Source: Pelodera strongyloides (lineage: Eukaryota; Nematoda; Chromadorea; Rhabditida; Rhabditidae). From it: a stretch of DNA of 64,000 bases. The notes under the pieces are model-generated. The model was given only the letters and a program-made list of their open reading frames with translations. It made no database searches and was not told the DNA's origin. The stretch spans positions 124,001-188,000 of the forward strand of contig JAANDG010000017.1 in NCBI GenBank assembly GCA_036852015.1. Direction: 5' to 3'. Of this stretch, positions 1 through 12,084 are shown piece after piece (position 1 is the first letter of the stretch; each line of letters begins with the position of its first letter). Made by a program: the position numbers and the translations under genes.

Positions 1-620
1 TCTGTTTGCACTGTAACCACTGCCAAAGTTTACTCTAATCAGGTTTCTTTTTCCTTTTTGCAAACACTAAATCGGTTTAGCGACAAATTAGTGTCTGTAG
101 GTCACTTTCTAAACAGTTCCTTTCTCTAGTGCCCTTTTGCCTTCTCTGTCTGTAAGTCCCTCTCTCTCTCTCTCTCTCTCTTTCTCCATCCTACCCCTCT
201 CCCGCCTCGCTCTCTTCGGCTTCTCTCTCACAGTGTCTGCAGATTGAACCTGACAACGCTGAAGTATATGTCTATTCGTCTAATTGTAAGTCAAAAAAAT
301 ATTGGTTTTACTTATGCACGTTTTGCAGTAACACAGTCTTAAAAGTTCGGCTAATTCCGAGTTTTTAAAAACCAACGATCACATGTGTCAAAGTGCATTT
401 CCGTCGATTCCGACCATACTTCAAAGTATAAAAAAGCGGTCGGAAATTTGTGCGAAAATGATCGCACGAAAGGCAATTTGCAGTAATTTATCGCCCGCTG
501 AGTTTGCTCCAAATTAGAGACAAAAAGATATTTTGAATTGTTACTTCATTGACCCCGATTTAAGTTTAACATGAAAGTGATCCCAAAGTTATAGCATAAT
601 AAAAGGTCTAATTAATGTTC
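1..620. other. Non-coding, (TC)n tract
   Basis: No long open frame. A CT-rich microsatellite lies at about 158-186. A T-rich stretch ending in CACAG near 230 could be a splice acceptor, but no coding frame follows far enough to support an exon. Confidence 0.4.
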
Positions 621-637
621 CGAACAATGAGATGCTA

Positions 638-829
638 TTAGGTTCCATGTTCAAACATATAGGCTGAAAAACTATCAGTAGATGATGCATTATCAAGGAA
701 AACTGGAAAACATATTGTCCCCGAGTAAACAACAATAATTATTATATAAGTATAAAAACTTACAGATACTGTATAAATACAGAATATTAGTAATGGCAAG
801 GCCAACTTGGTGTGGCCGCCCGACATACC
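638..829 (-). other. Candidate small exons of an unknown membrane or secreted protein
   Basis: On the minus strand a good acceptor (CCCATTTCAG, near 840-831) is followed by about 58 nt encoding a short polar stretch and then a hydrophobic run containing LALPLLIFCIYTV. It ends at a good donor (GTAAGT, near 770). A second acceptor (TTTTCCAG, near 715) opens another short frame. The splice-like borders and hydrophobic segment suggest a signal or membrane exon. No family is recognised and the phase between the two pieces is unproven. Confidence 0.25.
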
Positions 830-886
830 TGAAATGGGAAAATAAGTATATTTTTTGATGAATATGAATAAAATAAGTATTAAAAA

Positions 887-1906
887 TTAGAAAAAAAATA
901 TTTCTGAGACTGCTGGTGCTGCAAGTAGACCTATAAACAAACTAAACAATTGTAAATAGAGAAAGAGAGAAGAGGAGGCAGAGAAATAAAGACTACTGTA
1001 GGTTGGAATATCCGAGCAGGGGTACTTTTGGTACATAGACGAAGGCAATTCAATAAGAAGTACGGTAGATTTAAGCAGAGTAGAAAGTATTCTAGTATTC
1101 AGCAACATTAATTTTGCTCACAAGCGATTTGAGTACACAAAAAAGAAAACCATGAAAATCAGAAAAGGCAAAAAAAATACTATTAAAATGAGTTCTATTC
1201 ACAGTAAATGTATGTCGTAGAGTCTACCAACAGCGAACTATTGAAGTAAATTGTACATACATGAAACTGCCCGAGTAAATAAATTAATGATATACAATGT
1301 TTATTAATTTATTCCGTACACTTTATTAAATTTATTAAAGACTTGATCCGGATGCTGGAGAATTCTAATCAGAAAATATCGGCATCAATTGAGCAAAAAT
1401 TATACATTCTAAACGAAAGACGAATAAAAAATCCAATAATAGAATAAGAATGTAGATAGTTCTCTTTGGAGGAACGCTTCGTAAAAGGGAACTAAAACAT
1501 ACAATAAAGAAAAAAAACATACAAGAAAGAAAAAAAACATTTATTTATCAAGAGCAAATAAAAAATAAGAAAGCAATAATATATTTGTTTGATTCAGGAA
1601 GTTAGCTTTATTTACGCATCGTTCAGGACTAGATGTATGCATGCTCAAATTCTCATATACTCACATTGTCGCATTGTCACATTGGCACATTCTTTTACTA
1701 ACATGCTCACATGCGCACATGCTCTCATGCTCATACTCATACATACATCGGAAGGCTTTCTTACATGACGCTATTCTCTGTATAAAAATTGGCACTGCAG
1801 TGGATAAACTCATAAGGTTTACACGTGGAGCTCGTTGAAAAAAAAGGATAAATTAACCATAATCAAACCATGAAGCGCCCCGGAGTAAAGCCTTCACCAG
1901 TTACCA
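887..1906. other. Gene-poor AT-rich DNA
   Basis: Only short frames of biased composition are present. At about 1495-1545 there is an A-rich near-tandem repeat with ACATACAA(G/T) units. Nothing here resembles a known protein. Confidence 0.4.
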
Positions 1907-1959
1907 CTATAGTTCCGTCTTACGGAACCAAACCAATATGGTGATAACTATGAAGTAGT

Positions 1960-2072
1960 TAGTTATTAATATAAATAGTATAAAATAAGTTTTACCGAAG
2001 AAAATGATTACAATACAAAAAAATACAATAACCACTAACCACATAGTAAGGGGGTCAAGCCCTTCACTTCTA
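1960..2072 (-). other. Candidate transmembrane exon
   Basis: On the minus strand the acceptor TTCATCTTTAG is followed by an open exon of about 74 nt ending at a GTAAAA donor. It encodes a short acidic stretch and a clean membrane helix containing MWLVVIVFFCIVIIFF. Its borders and hydrophobicity fit a single-pass membrane exon. Flanking exons could not be joined in phase, so this is only a candidate. Confidence 0.3.
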
Positions 2073-2374
2073 AAGATGAACAAAGTAGACAACAAACTCA
2101 CTGGGCATAAGCAATTTAGTCTGAATCTAACAATAAAAGCAATACAGTAGTTAGAGATTAGGTGTACCTACTTTTTAACTAACGAACCATAACCTTATAA
2201 TATGAGTAGTACAAGTGTACATAAGGGCAGGGTATGAGTATGAGCCAAACTATGATTACAATCTACCTAATTTACAAAATGTTCTAAAACAAAATTAAGT
2301 TATTATTAATTAATGAACACACCCAATCAACATTGTCACACCTATGAAACTTAACCGTGCTGGTTTAATAACCT

Positions 2375-2480
2375 TCGCAGGCGTGGTGCGGGGTTAGCGA
2401 GCCCGGCGGGCGAGTCAAAGCGCATTCACCAGCGCGAACACGCGAACGAAGTGTAATGTCAATCTCGCAGGCGTGAAAAG
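2375..2480. other. Short GC-rich island of unknown origin
   Basis: About 100 bp rich in CG and GC (GCGAGCCCGGCGGGCGAG and similar) stand out sharply from AT-rich surroundings. TTCGCAGGCGTG near the left end recurs as CTCGCAGGCGTG at the right end, so the island has direct-repeat borders. It could be a piece of a repeat family or a regulatory CpG-like patch. Confidence 0.3.
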
Positions 2481-2519
2481 TTTATAGGAACTGAAACTTT
2501 GCAGTTCCCGAATGGAGAG

Positions 2520-3145
2520 AGTGTAGTTAAGAGAAGAGACGAAGAGATTGTCATTCCGCGAAGCTATTATGATAGATTGGGAGAGATAGAGAACCTGGGA
2601 AGTTACAGAGAGAGAAAGTGAGAGCTTGGTTGAGAGATTTCAGAGAAGCAGAACTTTTCCAGACAGCAAGGAAATTACCGTTGATTGAACTCAGACACTA
2701 TGAAAAGTAAAACTCTAAAATATCATTCAATAATATAAAACCCAAAATATTTCAGAGTAGAACACTACAAATTCCAATGGCCGATCTTCAAAGCCGGCTA
2801 AAGGACAATTTACAGAAAGTTCCTCCAGGTACTCTGCCGAATTCTGTAGACATCAATTCTATAGTTAGCAGAATAAGAATAACACGAAAAGTGTAACTAA
2901 CGATCATGATTCATGATAAAAGGAACTTTTCAATGTATTTTTTTAGTATAGAAAGGGGTCGAAGACTGCTCCCACACCCAGATTCGGGATTTAATAGTAA
3001 TCATCAATCAAGGGAAAAGCTGGGCACTGTTTTGATATCAGAAAGAGGAGCTGGGTGGAAAAAGTCTCGTTTTCTAATAGAGTTTCCATACGGTCCAAAG
3101 TGGATCACATCCGATTGGGAGCAAAGGGAAAGTGAAAAGTATTAA
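2520..3145 (+). pseudogene. Unrecognised gene fragment with a possible short intron
   Basis: From about 2575 a frame reads as charged, protein-like sequence (including EPGKLQREKVRAWLRDF) and ends at a GTAAAA donor near 2707. A 49-nt intron ending in ATATTTCAG (2754) could follow. After the acceptor an ATG at 2779 opens a 39-codon frame (MADLQSRLKDNL...). A separate frame at 2906-3145 encodes a Trp- and Arg-rich peptide. Composition is unlike the neighbouring AT-rich DNA. No family is recognised. Several frames would need joining, so it may be a decayed transposon or host gene fragment. Confidence 0.3.
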
Positions 3146-3149
3146 AGAG

Positions 3150-5730
3150 AACCGAGAGAAAATGTCTGATAATGTTAAAATGGATAATTGGGACAGTGCT
3201 GGATTGATCTAGCAACCAGATCGAGCACGTTTTGCAGGTGACCAGCTGATCTCGGTTGATACTAGATGCATCTAGCAACTTTAAAGTTCATGGAGAACCT
3301 TTAAAAGTATCATAGTGGAATCTTCAAAGTGTGTAGTAATCAGGGTGAATGATGATAAGGGCTCACGTAATGACTAAAGAAGATGGTACGGTGTTTGAAT
3401 AGATGAAAATAAATTAGCATAATAGCCTAGTGAAGTAGAAAAAAATTTGAGGAGATTACTGATAACTCCCGTTTCCCGTATATGATCAGCTAGAATATAC
3501 GGTATGCCGGTAGTTGAAACTTGAAACAAACTGTGTTTTTTTTTTTTGGCGGAATTTCATTATATTTAATTGTTTCTCAAAAAACATTAATGATTCAACG
3601 AAGTGGGAAAGGTACAAGTTAATATTCAGTTTATCGAAAATGAGAATGTGAATTATTACTTTACTGTCAGTTGTCAATCTATGATTTGGAATTCAGGGTT
3701 TGGAGTATATGGAATATGTATTGTCCATCACGATTGTTTCATACAAAGGAAATTTATTTTTATTTTTTATTTTATGCCCAAAGGACTAACATCCGGAAAT
3801 ATTGTAATATTAATTTTTATTGAATATTTTTTGATACCGAGTTTTGGTAACAAACTGTCAATAATGTATATGAATATGTTAAAAGTTAAAACCATGCACA
3901 ATTTACTTTCGCTTTGTGGGGTTTCCAAGTATCCCAAAAATTCGGTGTGATTCCGTAAATACTACCCTATTTCTGCACGAAACTAGCCCCAAAATACTGT
4001 ATATCTTCATCATGCTTGGAAATGGAAACCCCATTATGTTTTCTTTTCTCTGATATAATACGTGCGTATTAAAGCTACAAAACATAACTGGTTTCAGCTC
4101 CGTCAAATAAACAAATATTTGAAAATTCCTGCATTTTTGATGTATAAAACCATAGGAAGTTATGGATACTATCTCCAATATAAGCGATAATTTTTCTTAA
4201 ATAAACGAGAAATGATTGAGTATTCTACACGGCGCTTTTGACAAACTTTTTGGAAAATAACTTGTAAAAAGTCGAACTTTAGTCCGTTATTTCTTGTCCG
4301 GAAGCGTAATTTATCAATTGCAAATATGGCGATTTCAGCGAAAGTTTATTACAATATAAGCACTATGCGAAAAAGGGAGTGAATCGCATTATAAGTGCAA
4401 AAGTTGTATGTTTATGAATTGTTTGGCAATACAAACAAATTACAAATAAATAAAATAAACTTAAATAATAGAAATAATATTTAAACAAATATGCTCAACT
4501 ACTGTAGATGATATCTAAACCCGAGTTGTAAGTTACAGCCAATTAGTACTAATAATTTTGGGTTGTCTTGCCATTTATGTGCTTGATATATATCCACAAT
4601 TTTCAGGAAAAAAACATAAACGGATGATACTCGTTCATCTACTATCTCTTTTCATATATGTTTTATCTTTTAAGTGGTCGAACGTGAGTTCGTTTCAACT
4701 TTTTTGTGTTAGACATGTCGTTTTCAAAACCGAATTGAGCATACTTGAAGAAGGACTCGTTTCACTGAATGATAGTCAAGACTCTCGAATGAAGTTTTTT
4801 CAAAGCGGTGTGACACGTGGTTTTGACACTTTTACTGGGTATATTCAGTCCTATGTATTATGTGCAAATTACGTTTTCGGCACAAAATGGTGCAGCGTAC
4901 AGCAATTAGCATAGTATAAGTGGTAATGAATACGTCAAGTGGTTCAGCATGCGTTTACAGTTTAGCAAACAGCAGCAAACAACAAACAGTTTAAAGTGTA
5001 GAAAAATATTAGTCTAACTTTCAAAACGGGATAAAATAATTGTTGATCATTATCAGTTCCGTGTATATGAAACCTGCAAGCGAAGAGCTAGTTTGCGAAG
5101 GCTCATTTTCCCAAATATAAGTTCAACGTATATAAAATAAAAATAAAATAGGCTTGCACAGCTTTGCGCGCAAATTAAATTAAGGACTTGTGAGATAAAA
5201 ATCGGCGCCTACTAAACCTTGAACCATATGTTCGACTTTTTTTTATTTGAGTGAGTTTCGGGCGGTTATTTATCAGATTTACAAAATCGCAAGTTGCACA
5301 TTATAAACGTTCTCTATGGGTCAAACGGTCAAATCGTCAAATGAAACAGATGAGGTCTTCGCGGAAAGGAGAATAATTGTTGAAAATTTTCAGTTACGAC
5401 AACTAGTACTAGGAAATAGGAAATGTCTTATTGGTTTATTTAGCAATACTCCTTGGTTTACATTGTAATCAGCATTTTTACTATAATATATTTATTTGTC
5501 GCCTGAATTGTATACTACTAGTACCAACGTGTGTTTACTACTAGTATAGAACAAGCATTCGCACTAAAGTAAGGCTCTTGAGGCGTGCATTATTTCTGTT
5601 TGTTTTTCAAAAAGTTCATCCATATGACCATATTTGACACATTTCTTTGGAGCAGAAAACAAAAAACAGCAATGCTTTTTTCGGTAAATAAAGTATACAG
5701 CGGAGAGAACATATACAAAAAAAAGTTCAA
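3150..5730. other. Gene-poor AT-rich DNA
   Basis: Several frames of 60-118 codons occur here on both strands, but they overlap each other, are low in complexity and lack splice or start context. I see no supported gene, RNA or repeat family in this 2.6-kb stretch. Confidence 0.4.
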
Positions 5731-5734
5731 ACAC

Positions 5735-5910
5735 AAAGCGAAGTACCGGCCGGTTTTTGAAGCACATCGAGCACGCCAGCATTCTTATTCAGCTTATGCA
5801 AATGAACATAAATTAGAATAACAAATCGAGCTAAATTCGAGTGAATTATCATAATAAAAAATTCAGTTGTACACGATGCGTTTCAAAAACCGGCCGGTAT
5901 TTCTCTCTAA
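5735..5910. mobile_element. TTAA MITE family A, copy 1 (diverged ends)
   Basis: Palindromic element of about 180 bp. The left arm reads GCGAAGTACCGGCCGGTTTT and the right arm is its inverted counterpart ACCGGCCGGTATTTC. The interior carries CTTATGCAAATGAACATAAA. The terminal TTAA is eroded in this copy. Confidence 0.75.
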
Positions 5911-6466
5911 AACGACTAAATAAATGACATCTTGACTAAAAATAACATACAATTAACGAATTGAGGAAGATGTTTTTTTCCTAAATTTAGCTATTTGTTG
6001 TTGCATACATCTATGCCGAAGGAAGCTTTCACCACTCACATTGAAAATAGAAAAAATGTTACAAAGTAAAAAATGACATCACGAGTGTAACAGAAATTAT
6101 AAATGTTATAACTTTTACTTGTTCTGTCTCATTTCTCTCTCTCTGTTTCTCTCTCTCTCCCTGAAGACCTGATACCTTAGCGAAAAGAAAACTAAAAGGT
6201 AACGACCTTTTTTTCATCAAACAAATCAATTACACTTTTAGTAGAGTTATCGTAGACAGGCGTCATTTTAATTCGCAAAGTGCAGGGCAGTTCATTTTAG
6301 TGTGGAGCTATAAGATCAAATACGAGTTCACAAAAAAAACAAGAATTACTCCTACTTGTTTTGCAGGAGCATTAAAAAAATTACCCAATTCTTGGAATTC
6401 CGAAATATTTAATTGGAAGTTGGATTCACTAATCGTCCACTATAGACAACTAGACCAAAACATATT

Positions 6467-6648
6467 TTAAAGGGAAATACCGGCCGGTTTTTGAAACACA
6501 TCGAGTCCACCTGCTTTCTTTTGTAACTTATGCAAATGAACACAAATTAGAATAAAAAATCGAGCTATATTCGAGCAACTTAGCATAAATACGCAGGAAT
6601 ACAAATGCGCATGATGCGTTTCATAAACCGGTCGGTATTTCGCTTTAA
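6467..6648. mobile_element. TTAA MITE family A, copy 2
   Basis: 182-bp element flanked by TTAA on both sides, with inverted ends around ACCGGCCGG/ACCGGTCGG. The interior matches the other family A copies. Non-coding, so movement would need a transposase supplied in trans. Confidence 0.8.
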
Positions 6649-6649
6649 A

Positions 6650-7200
6650 CACCGATAGCCTATAGATAGCCCTAAATAGACCAATCTTCACGCCGCAGGG
6701 CTCCAGGACCCGGACTTTACCCAGTAAGACTATGGGAGGTGTTCTGTATTCTATATTCTGTATGTTTGGGAGGTGTTCTGTAGTGTATGGGAGGTATGGG
6801 AGGTGGGAGTGGGAGGTATATGGGAGGTTTTCTACACCTGTATATTAATACACAAAAAGCTTACGGTAAGAGATGCATTTCGTACGCGTACGGGTATGGC
6901 ATCGTACCCTAGAAGCGTGCTGTATCTCAGAGACCAGTTCAAGGTAAATAATACGGCATATTTAGGGTAAATAAGGCGACGTCTTTATAAATAACAACAA
7001 ATGTTTGAAGAGCCACATAGATCTCTGAACATTATATTACTTATGTTACCGACTTCGCTTCAAAAATGCATGGCTGGACACCGGTCGCATAATATTCCAA
7101 TGAAAAATTCAACTGAAAAGCGAACGGTCGAATAGACACATAATTAAAGTGGAATTGTGTTTGCCAGTGGGTGTAATTGATTCAAAATGATGAACCACAT
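6650..7200. other. Non-coding, with imperfect TGGGAGG(T) repeats
   Basis: Between about 6731 and 6830 the motif TGGGAGGT recurs many times with variable spacing (GGTGTTCTGTA units). The remainder has no supported gene. Confidence 0.4.
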
Positions 7201-7207
7201 GGTAAAG

Positions 7208-7378
7208 TTAAAGCGAAATGCTAGCCTCTTTGGAAAATTTGCATATGATAAGCAAATCCTATGTATCCTATGCTAATTTTGTACGATTGCAGTGGACGAT
7301 CGTACAAAATTAGCATAGGATACATAGGATTTGCTTATCATATGCAAATTTTCCAAAGGGGCTAGCATTTCGCTTTAA
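7208..7378. mobile_element. TTAA MITE family B, copy 1
   Basis: 171-bp near-perfect palindrome bounded by TTAA. It starts TTAAAGCGAAATGCTAGCC and the whole sequence returns inverted. The arms are about 80 bp each around a short centre near 7290 (GTACGATTGCAGTGGACGA). Its first 12 bases match the ends of family A, implying the same transposase. Confidence 0.9.
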
Positions 7379-7474
7379 AACTGCCAAAAATACATACACG
7401 AAATGGACACTTAACAGAAAGAATAAATTCTGGTACAGGTACGATGGAAATAGTTAAACAGCTGTGGAGAAGAG

Positions 7475-7620
7475 CGAAGAGAGAGAGAGAAAGAGAGGAG
7501 AGCGAGAAAGAGAAGAAAAGCAAAGAATCGAGCTCCTCTCCCTCTCTCTCTCCTCCCTCTCTCCCTCTCTCCTCTCTCTCCTCTCTCCCTCTCCCTCTCT
7601 CTCCTCTCTCCCTCTCTCTG
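7475..7620. repeat. Purine/pyrimidine low-complexity tract (GA)n then (TC)n
   Basis: GAGAGA-rich sequence (7478-7520) is followed by CTCTCC-rich sequence (7530-7620), so one strand switches from polypurine to polypyrimidine. Reading frames on both strands through it are artefacts of the repeat. Confidence 0.85.
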
Positions 7621-7629
7621 ACAGGATGA

Positions 7630-10240
7630 GGAAGTGATCCATCCGTTATTACTATAACCGACTGTAAATTGACCTCATAATAGGTTCGGATGGGGGCGGA
7701 GTCCAAATTGAAACTGTTTTGTCATACAAACCCGTTTTTTTCCGGGTCGAGGTCAGAGAACCGTTCTGAAAACATAAGAGGGACAGGGTCAGCAGGCCTG
7801 CAACCTCGGCCGGTCAGAACCTTATCTAATGACCGAAGACCACTTTTTATAGGATTTTACATGGGCAGTAACCAAATAGTCATAGGTTCATTGTTTGATA
7901 ATATGCTAACTACGGTGCACATGCTAATTTGACACAGTATAAGTGTATAAGCTGTCGAGAAAGAAACGGTACTCGCATCAAAATCGAAAAAGGATATCGA
8001 AAAAACCAACATAACAATAAAGGTCAAAAATAAATTGAAAAATTAAGCTACTGTGTATTGAGAATAACACTAAAATCATTATAGCCAAATATTGGGCTTT
8101 ACTGTTAGTAGTTTCTAGTGTTAGCTTTCGTCGAGTTTCCGTATTGTATATTGTATCTCTGTGAATGTATACAAAACAACCGTATAAAATAAGTGTGTAT
8201 GCTTCGTACAGCAGCGCTTATCGTTTATTCTTTTCTGCTTTTTCGAAGCAAATAACCAAATTTTCACTCAAAATTTTTTTCCATATCAGTCTCAAGAAAT
8301 GATTTATGTTTTAAACTTAAGCGTAGGCGATTGCAAGGCTAGCGCTGGCAAAAACGTGGGCAAAAACAAACACTCTTGCGTGCTTTATACATCGCACGAA
8401 TTTATATACTGTACTACTGATAACAAATGAGATCTCACGAGGGAATTGAAATATTAAAAATAGATCAGACCAGGCCCATGAAAAATGACAGCTCGGATTG
8501 TTTTATATGTATAGTACAAGCTCTTCGGCGTAAGGAGAGCTCCTAGATTTTATCATTTCATTCAGTCTTAAAATTTCCAAAACAACTTTCAATAAATTGC
8601 ATATTATTTGCACCATATGAAGTATGATGTGCATGAAGTGTCACAACATAATACTATGTAAAGAAACTAAAAAAATCTTAGAATACTTGCCTATTGGTCA
8701 CTGAGATCAGATTTCAACTCGCAAACGGGACACGCTCTTTTAACATAATTGTACAAAGTTTAAAGGTTCATTACGACTTACGTCTGATAAGGGCCTGACA
8801 GGTCAAGTATATTATTAGCTTGTTTTTTTTTCGGGAATTAACTAAACGATCAAGAATTGATCTATTAATATTTGTCTACTTGAAATACATAGATTGAAGA
8901 CTAAAGTCTGGAATTTATCCAATTTCAAGGCTTAGAGAATGGGGCTAGACCCTGCCAACGCTTCGCGAATGCCTTATATTACTAATTACCCTCAACGTAA
9001 AATTTTTTACACGTTTATTCCATGATTAAAACCATGGTGTTTCGAAAAAAAGGAATAAAATACAGCACGGTTGAGGTTGAGCTATTGTTCAGTTCAGTGG
9101 GCCGTAATTTATGAATGTAAGGTACCATTTGGCATTTGCCATGGCAGAGTTGGTCCGCCAGGTTACCGTAAAACGTAAAACGCAAAACCACAAACATTAA
9201 AATCCGATAAATATTTATGAACACATATTGCACATCCAGACGATGAAGAAAAATAATTGCAGTACAGGAAAACAGTTTCAATAAAATAATTTACAAACGT
9301 CGAAAAAAATTCCGACCAAGTTTCGTAAGTAAAAGACAAGGAATAAAAGGAAGTACGTATGTTGTAAGATAAATCAAGTGTGTGTTTTCTGTGCAAACAT
9401 AAGTACTATATATACTAACTGTGAGTTGTAAGTAGTACTACTTTGATACCAACTTATAACAACGTATGTAAACGTGGGATGATAAGATACCAAGTACAAG
9501 CACGGATGGGCCAAGTTTACTTCTGATTTTCGGTGCTAGGTGAAGAGAAATACGTTGCGCCAGACTTACAGTTAGACTTACCATTACGCTTAATTGTTAG
9601 GATTAGGCTTAAACTTCTGAACGTAAATCTAGAAAAAATACTTGAGGTAGGCAGTTTCTGACAAAGTTGAGCGATACTTGATATACATTTGCATTTGATG
9701 AAGGTTATTGTTCGAAAAAATAAATAGAAAAACCTCGATAATAAGGCAGCTATGCGAATTCAACAGTAGAGCAAACTAAACAGACGTTGTTCTAGGTCGA
9801 ACCATCATCATATGTTTGCCAGCTGCGAGGTAAACAAAACACTGTAATATCTTCTACAAACATTACTTAGAGCGTAAAGAATAAACCTCTGGGTTACTTA
9901 CACCTAGAGTAGCAGGTTTAAGTTACCCAGTGGTTGACCACGTGAACCGTGAGCCTACAGTACTTTGAAGTTACACTTGTTTACGAAATGTAACTCCGAT
10001 TTGTTCGATGTATGTCTTTTTTATCCTGTTTGCTCCTTTTTATGGGATTTACGATTGAAAACGCGCATTATCTATTGTTGAGTTACATTGAAAAACGAGA
10101 TTGTCGAAAAAAACTCGAAATACATTTTGAAAAAATGTAGGTACGTTTGGAATAATACAAACATACAAACTTACAAACACTAAAGTCAGACCATATTATA
10201 CGTGAATTTGGGGGAAATATTGATCTACAAATTGAGGCAT
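7630..10240. other. Gene-poor AT-rich DNA
   Basis: No gene, RNA or repeat family could be supported. Short frames at 7690-7932 and 9015-9396 have no recognisable domain and no splice context. Confidence 0.4.
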
Positions 10241-10242
10241 AG

Positions 10243-10307
10243 CACTCATGGGATTCGAACCCTGGTCGTTCTCCGGAGACCCTAGAGCTTTACTGGATGA
10301 GCGAGTG
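10243..10307 (-). mobile_element. tRNA-like relic or SINE head
   Basis: On the minus strand 65 nt can fold as a tRNA-like structure. A CACTCGC/ATGAGTG acceptor-like pair brackets a D-arm-like segment and an anticodon-arm-like GGTC/GACC. The T-arm, GGG TTCGAAT CCC, is a perfect B box (GGTTCGAATCC). The A box and acceptor stem are imperfect, so this is more likely a pseudo-tRNA or SINE than a working tRNA. Confidence 0.5.
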
Positions 10308-10309
10308 AA

Positions 10310-12084
10310 GGAACGCGAAGCATGTGATATCATCGTTTCCAGCTTCACAGAACATTTGTGTATTGGCCAAGTAGGAGAAGTCGTGAGCCGAGCAGATCAC
10401 GTCAAATAGACCTGGAATATCACGGTAATAGACGAGTGCGAATCCGTATTTCAGTATGTGCGAATCCGTACTTCAGTTAGTTTTTACTACTGCTTTATTA
10501 TGTTTTATTTTTTTATGTGTATTTTATAACACAGACTGCATGTTACATTGCTTTCTTTGAGTTTCTTTGTGCGTAATAAATTATTATTACATGCTCGTTG
10601 TGAAGAGCGTAACCTTACAATTAGGATTGCCTTTTGAGATGTGTTAACTTGTTAATTTTGGTGTCCTCAATAAACTGCTATGATAATTTATAGACATTTA
10701 GTGGTAAATTGGCCGCAACCGTGGTACCAGAGGTGTGCGAAAGCAGGGCGAATCACTTGCCCATAATTGGCGCACCCGTAATCCCTGACTTTCGCATTGC
10801 AGACAAATTCGGGTGAGCGGCGGATATTGTCATATCCGCATCTGCTGTTGTGTCAGCGTGGCACAAAAGACAGTGAATGGCGCCCAAGGAATAATATTTA
10901 TCAAATCTTACCTCCAATTTCCTCGGTGGCAGCTTTCTGAATCTTTCTCTTCGACGTCGAAGGGTTCTTGTCGATGTTCTGAAAGAAAGTATGTATTAGA
11001 ACAAATTGGGCGGAATATATAAATGGAGAAAACTTTGAATATCTCCTTGTGATAAAAAGATAACAGGTGAAAAGATGGGAAGATAGGAACAGCGCTGGCC
11101 ACCCATTTCGCAATTAAGATGCCGGCCACCCATTTCGTAATTAAGATGCTGGCCACCCATTAAGGCCTATATCTCTCGGGTGTACTACCGACCAGAGTGA
11201 ACTGCAAGGTCCCCTTCGAGGGCCCAGCAGGACGACCTTTGCTTTAATCCTTATTAACGATTTGAAATATAAGCACGCCGAATTACCTCAATGATAATAT
11301 TCCTCAGCCTTTCATCATTACACTTCTCGCTCAGTCCTTCCCCTTTAGTGTTCGGTGCGGCACTACGTACTGGAGCACGGAATCCATCTTTAATTTTTAA
11401 TATTTATGCAAATTTGCAATTATCCAATCGTCCAATTATGTAATTATGGTCATGAAAATATATATTTTAGAATTGCCAGCCCTAAGCATAGATCGCATGA
11501 GAACTGAAGTGGTAAAAACAAACTGAAACTCACTGTTTGGTTCGTTCTCAAAGAACTTGGCGTTATTGCTGCCTTGGCCCTGTAGTGGTGCGGCTGCAGT
11601 CTGGATCTAGGTTCACTTTACAATAATATTGAAAAGTTGATGCGGGCCCTTGTGACCACTATTTTAGTTCTAGGCTGTCGCGGTCGTAGCTTGCTTTTTA
11701 GAAAAAGAAACAAATACGAATGCGAAAATTGCAAGCCGAAAAATCATGTGAGCTAACAAAAGCATAATGTCACCTGCGTTCCCATTTGCACTGGAGCACC
11801 TTCGGGTGATTCAAGCTAAAAGGTAATTTATTGGCTTGTATTACGGTAAAAATTGATTCTGACACAGTTGGCGCCGACTGTGGGTTAGGTATTGCCTTGC
11901 TATTGACCCTGGTACATATTCGGCAGACTAAAACTTAGGACTGTAGAACAACTTAAAATTTACTACTAATTCACTTTCAAACTGTAGAACAATTTGCTCT
12001 GTTAAAGTGTATAACAAGTCTAAAATACGTGACAGAAAACGTAACGGAAAAAAGCCAGATACCCAAGCCCCAAGCCTAATAAAC
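10310..12084. other. Mostly non-coding; 31-bp tandem repeat at 11096-11164
   Basis: A unit of about 31 bp (GGCCACCCATTTCG(C/T)AATTAAGATGC) is repeated just over twice at 11096-11164. There are AG-bounded short frames near 10813-11020, but no coherent exon set. The stretch 11,200-12,080 lies downstream of the minus-strand Pro/Gly-rich gene and probably includes its 3' flank. Confidence 0.4.

Noticed and set aside
7208..7378. Family B hairpins as microRNA precursors
   Set aside because: Arms are too long and perfect, and copies are mobile with TTAA flanks; small RNAs are possible but a miRNA gene is not supported.
7362..7706. Overlapping Arg/Glu- and Ser/Leu-rich reading frames on both strands
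   Set aside because: They are produced by the (GA)n/(TC)n tract and have no domain or splice context.
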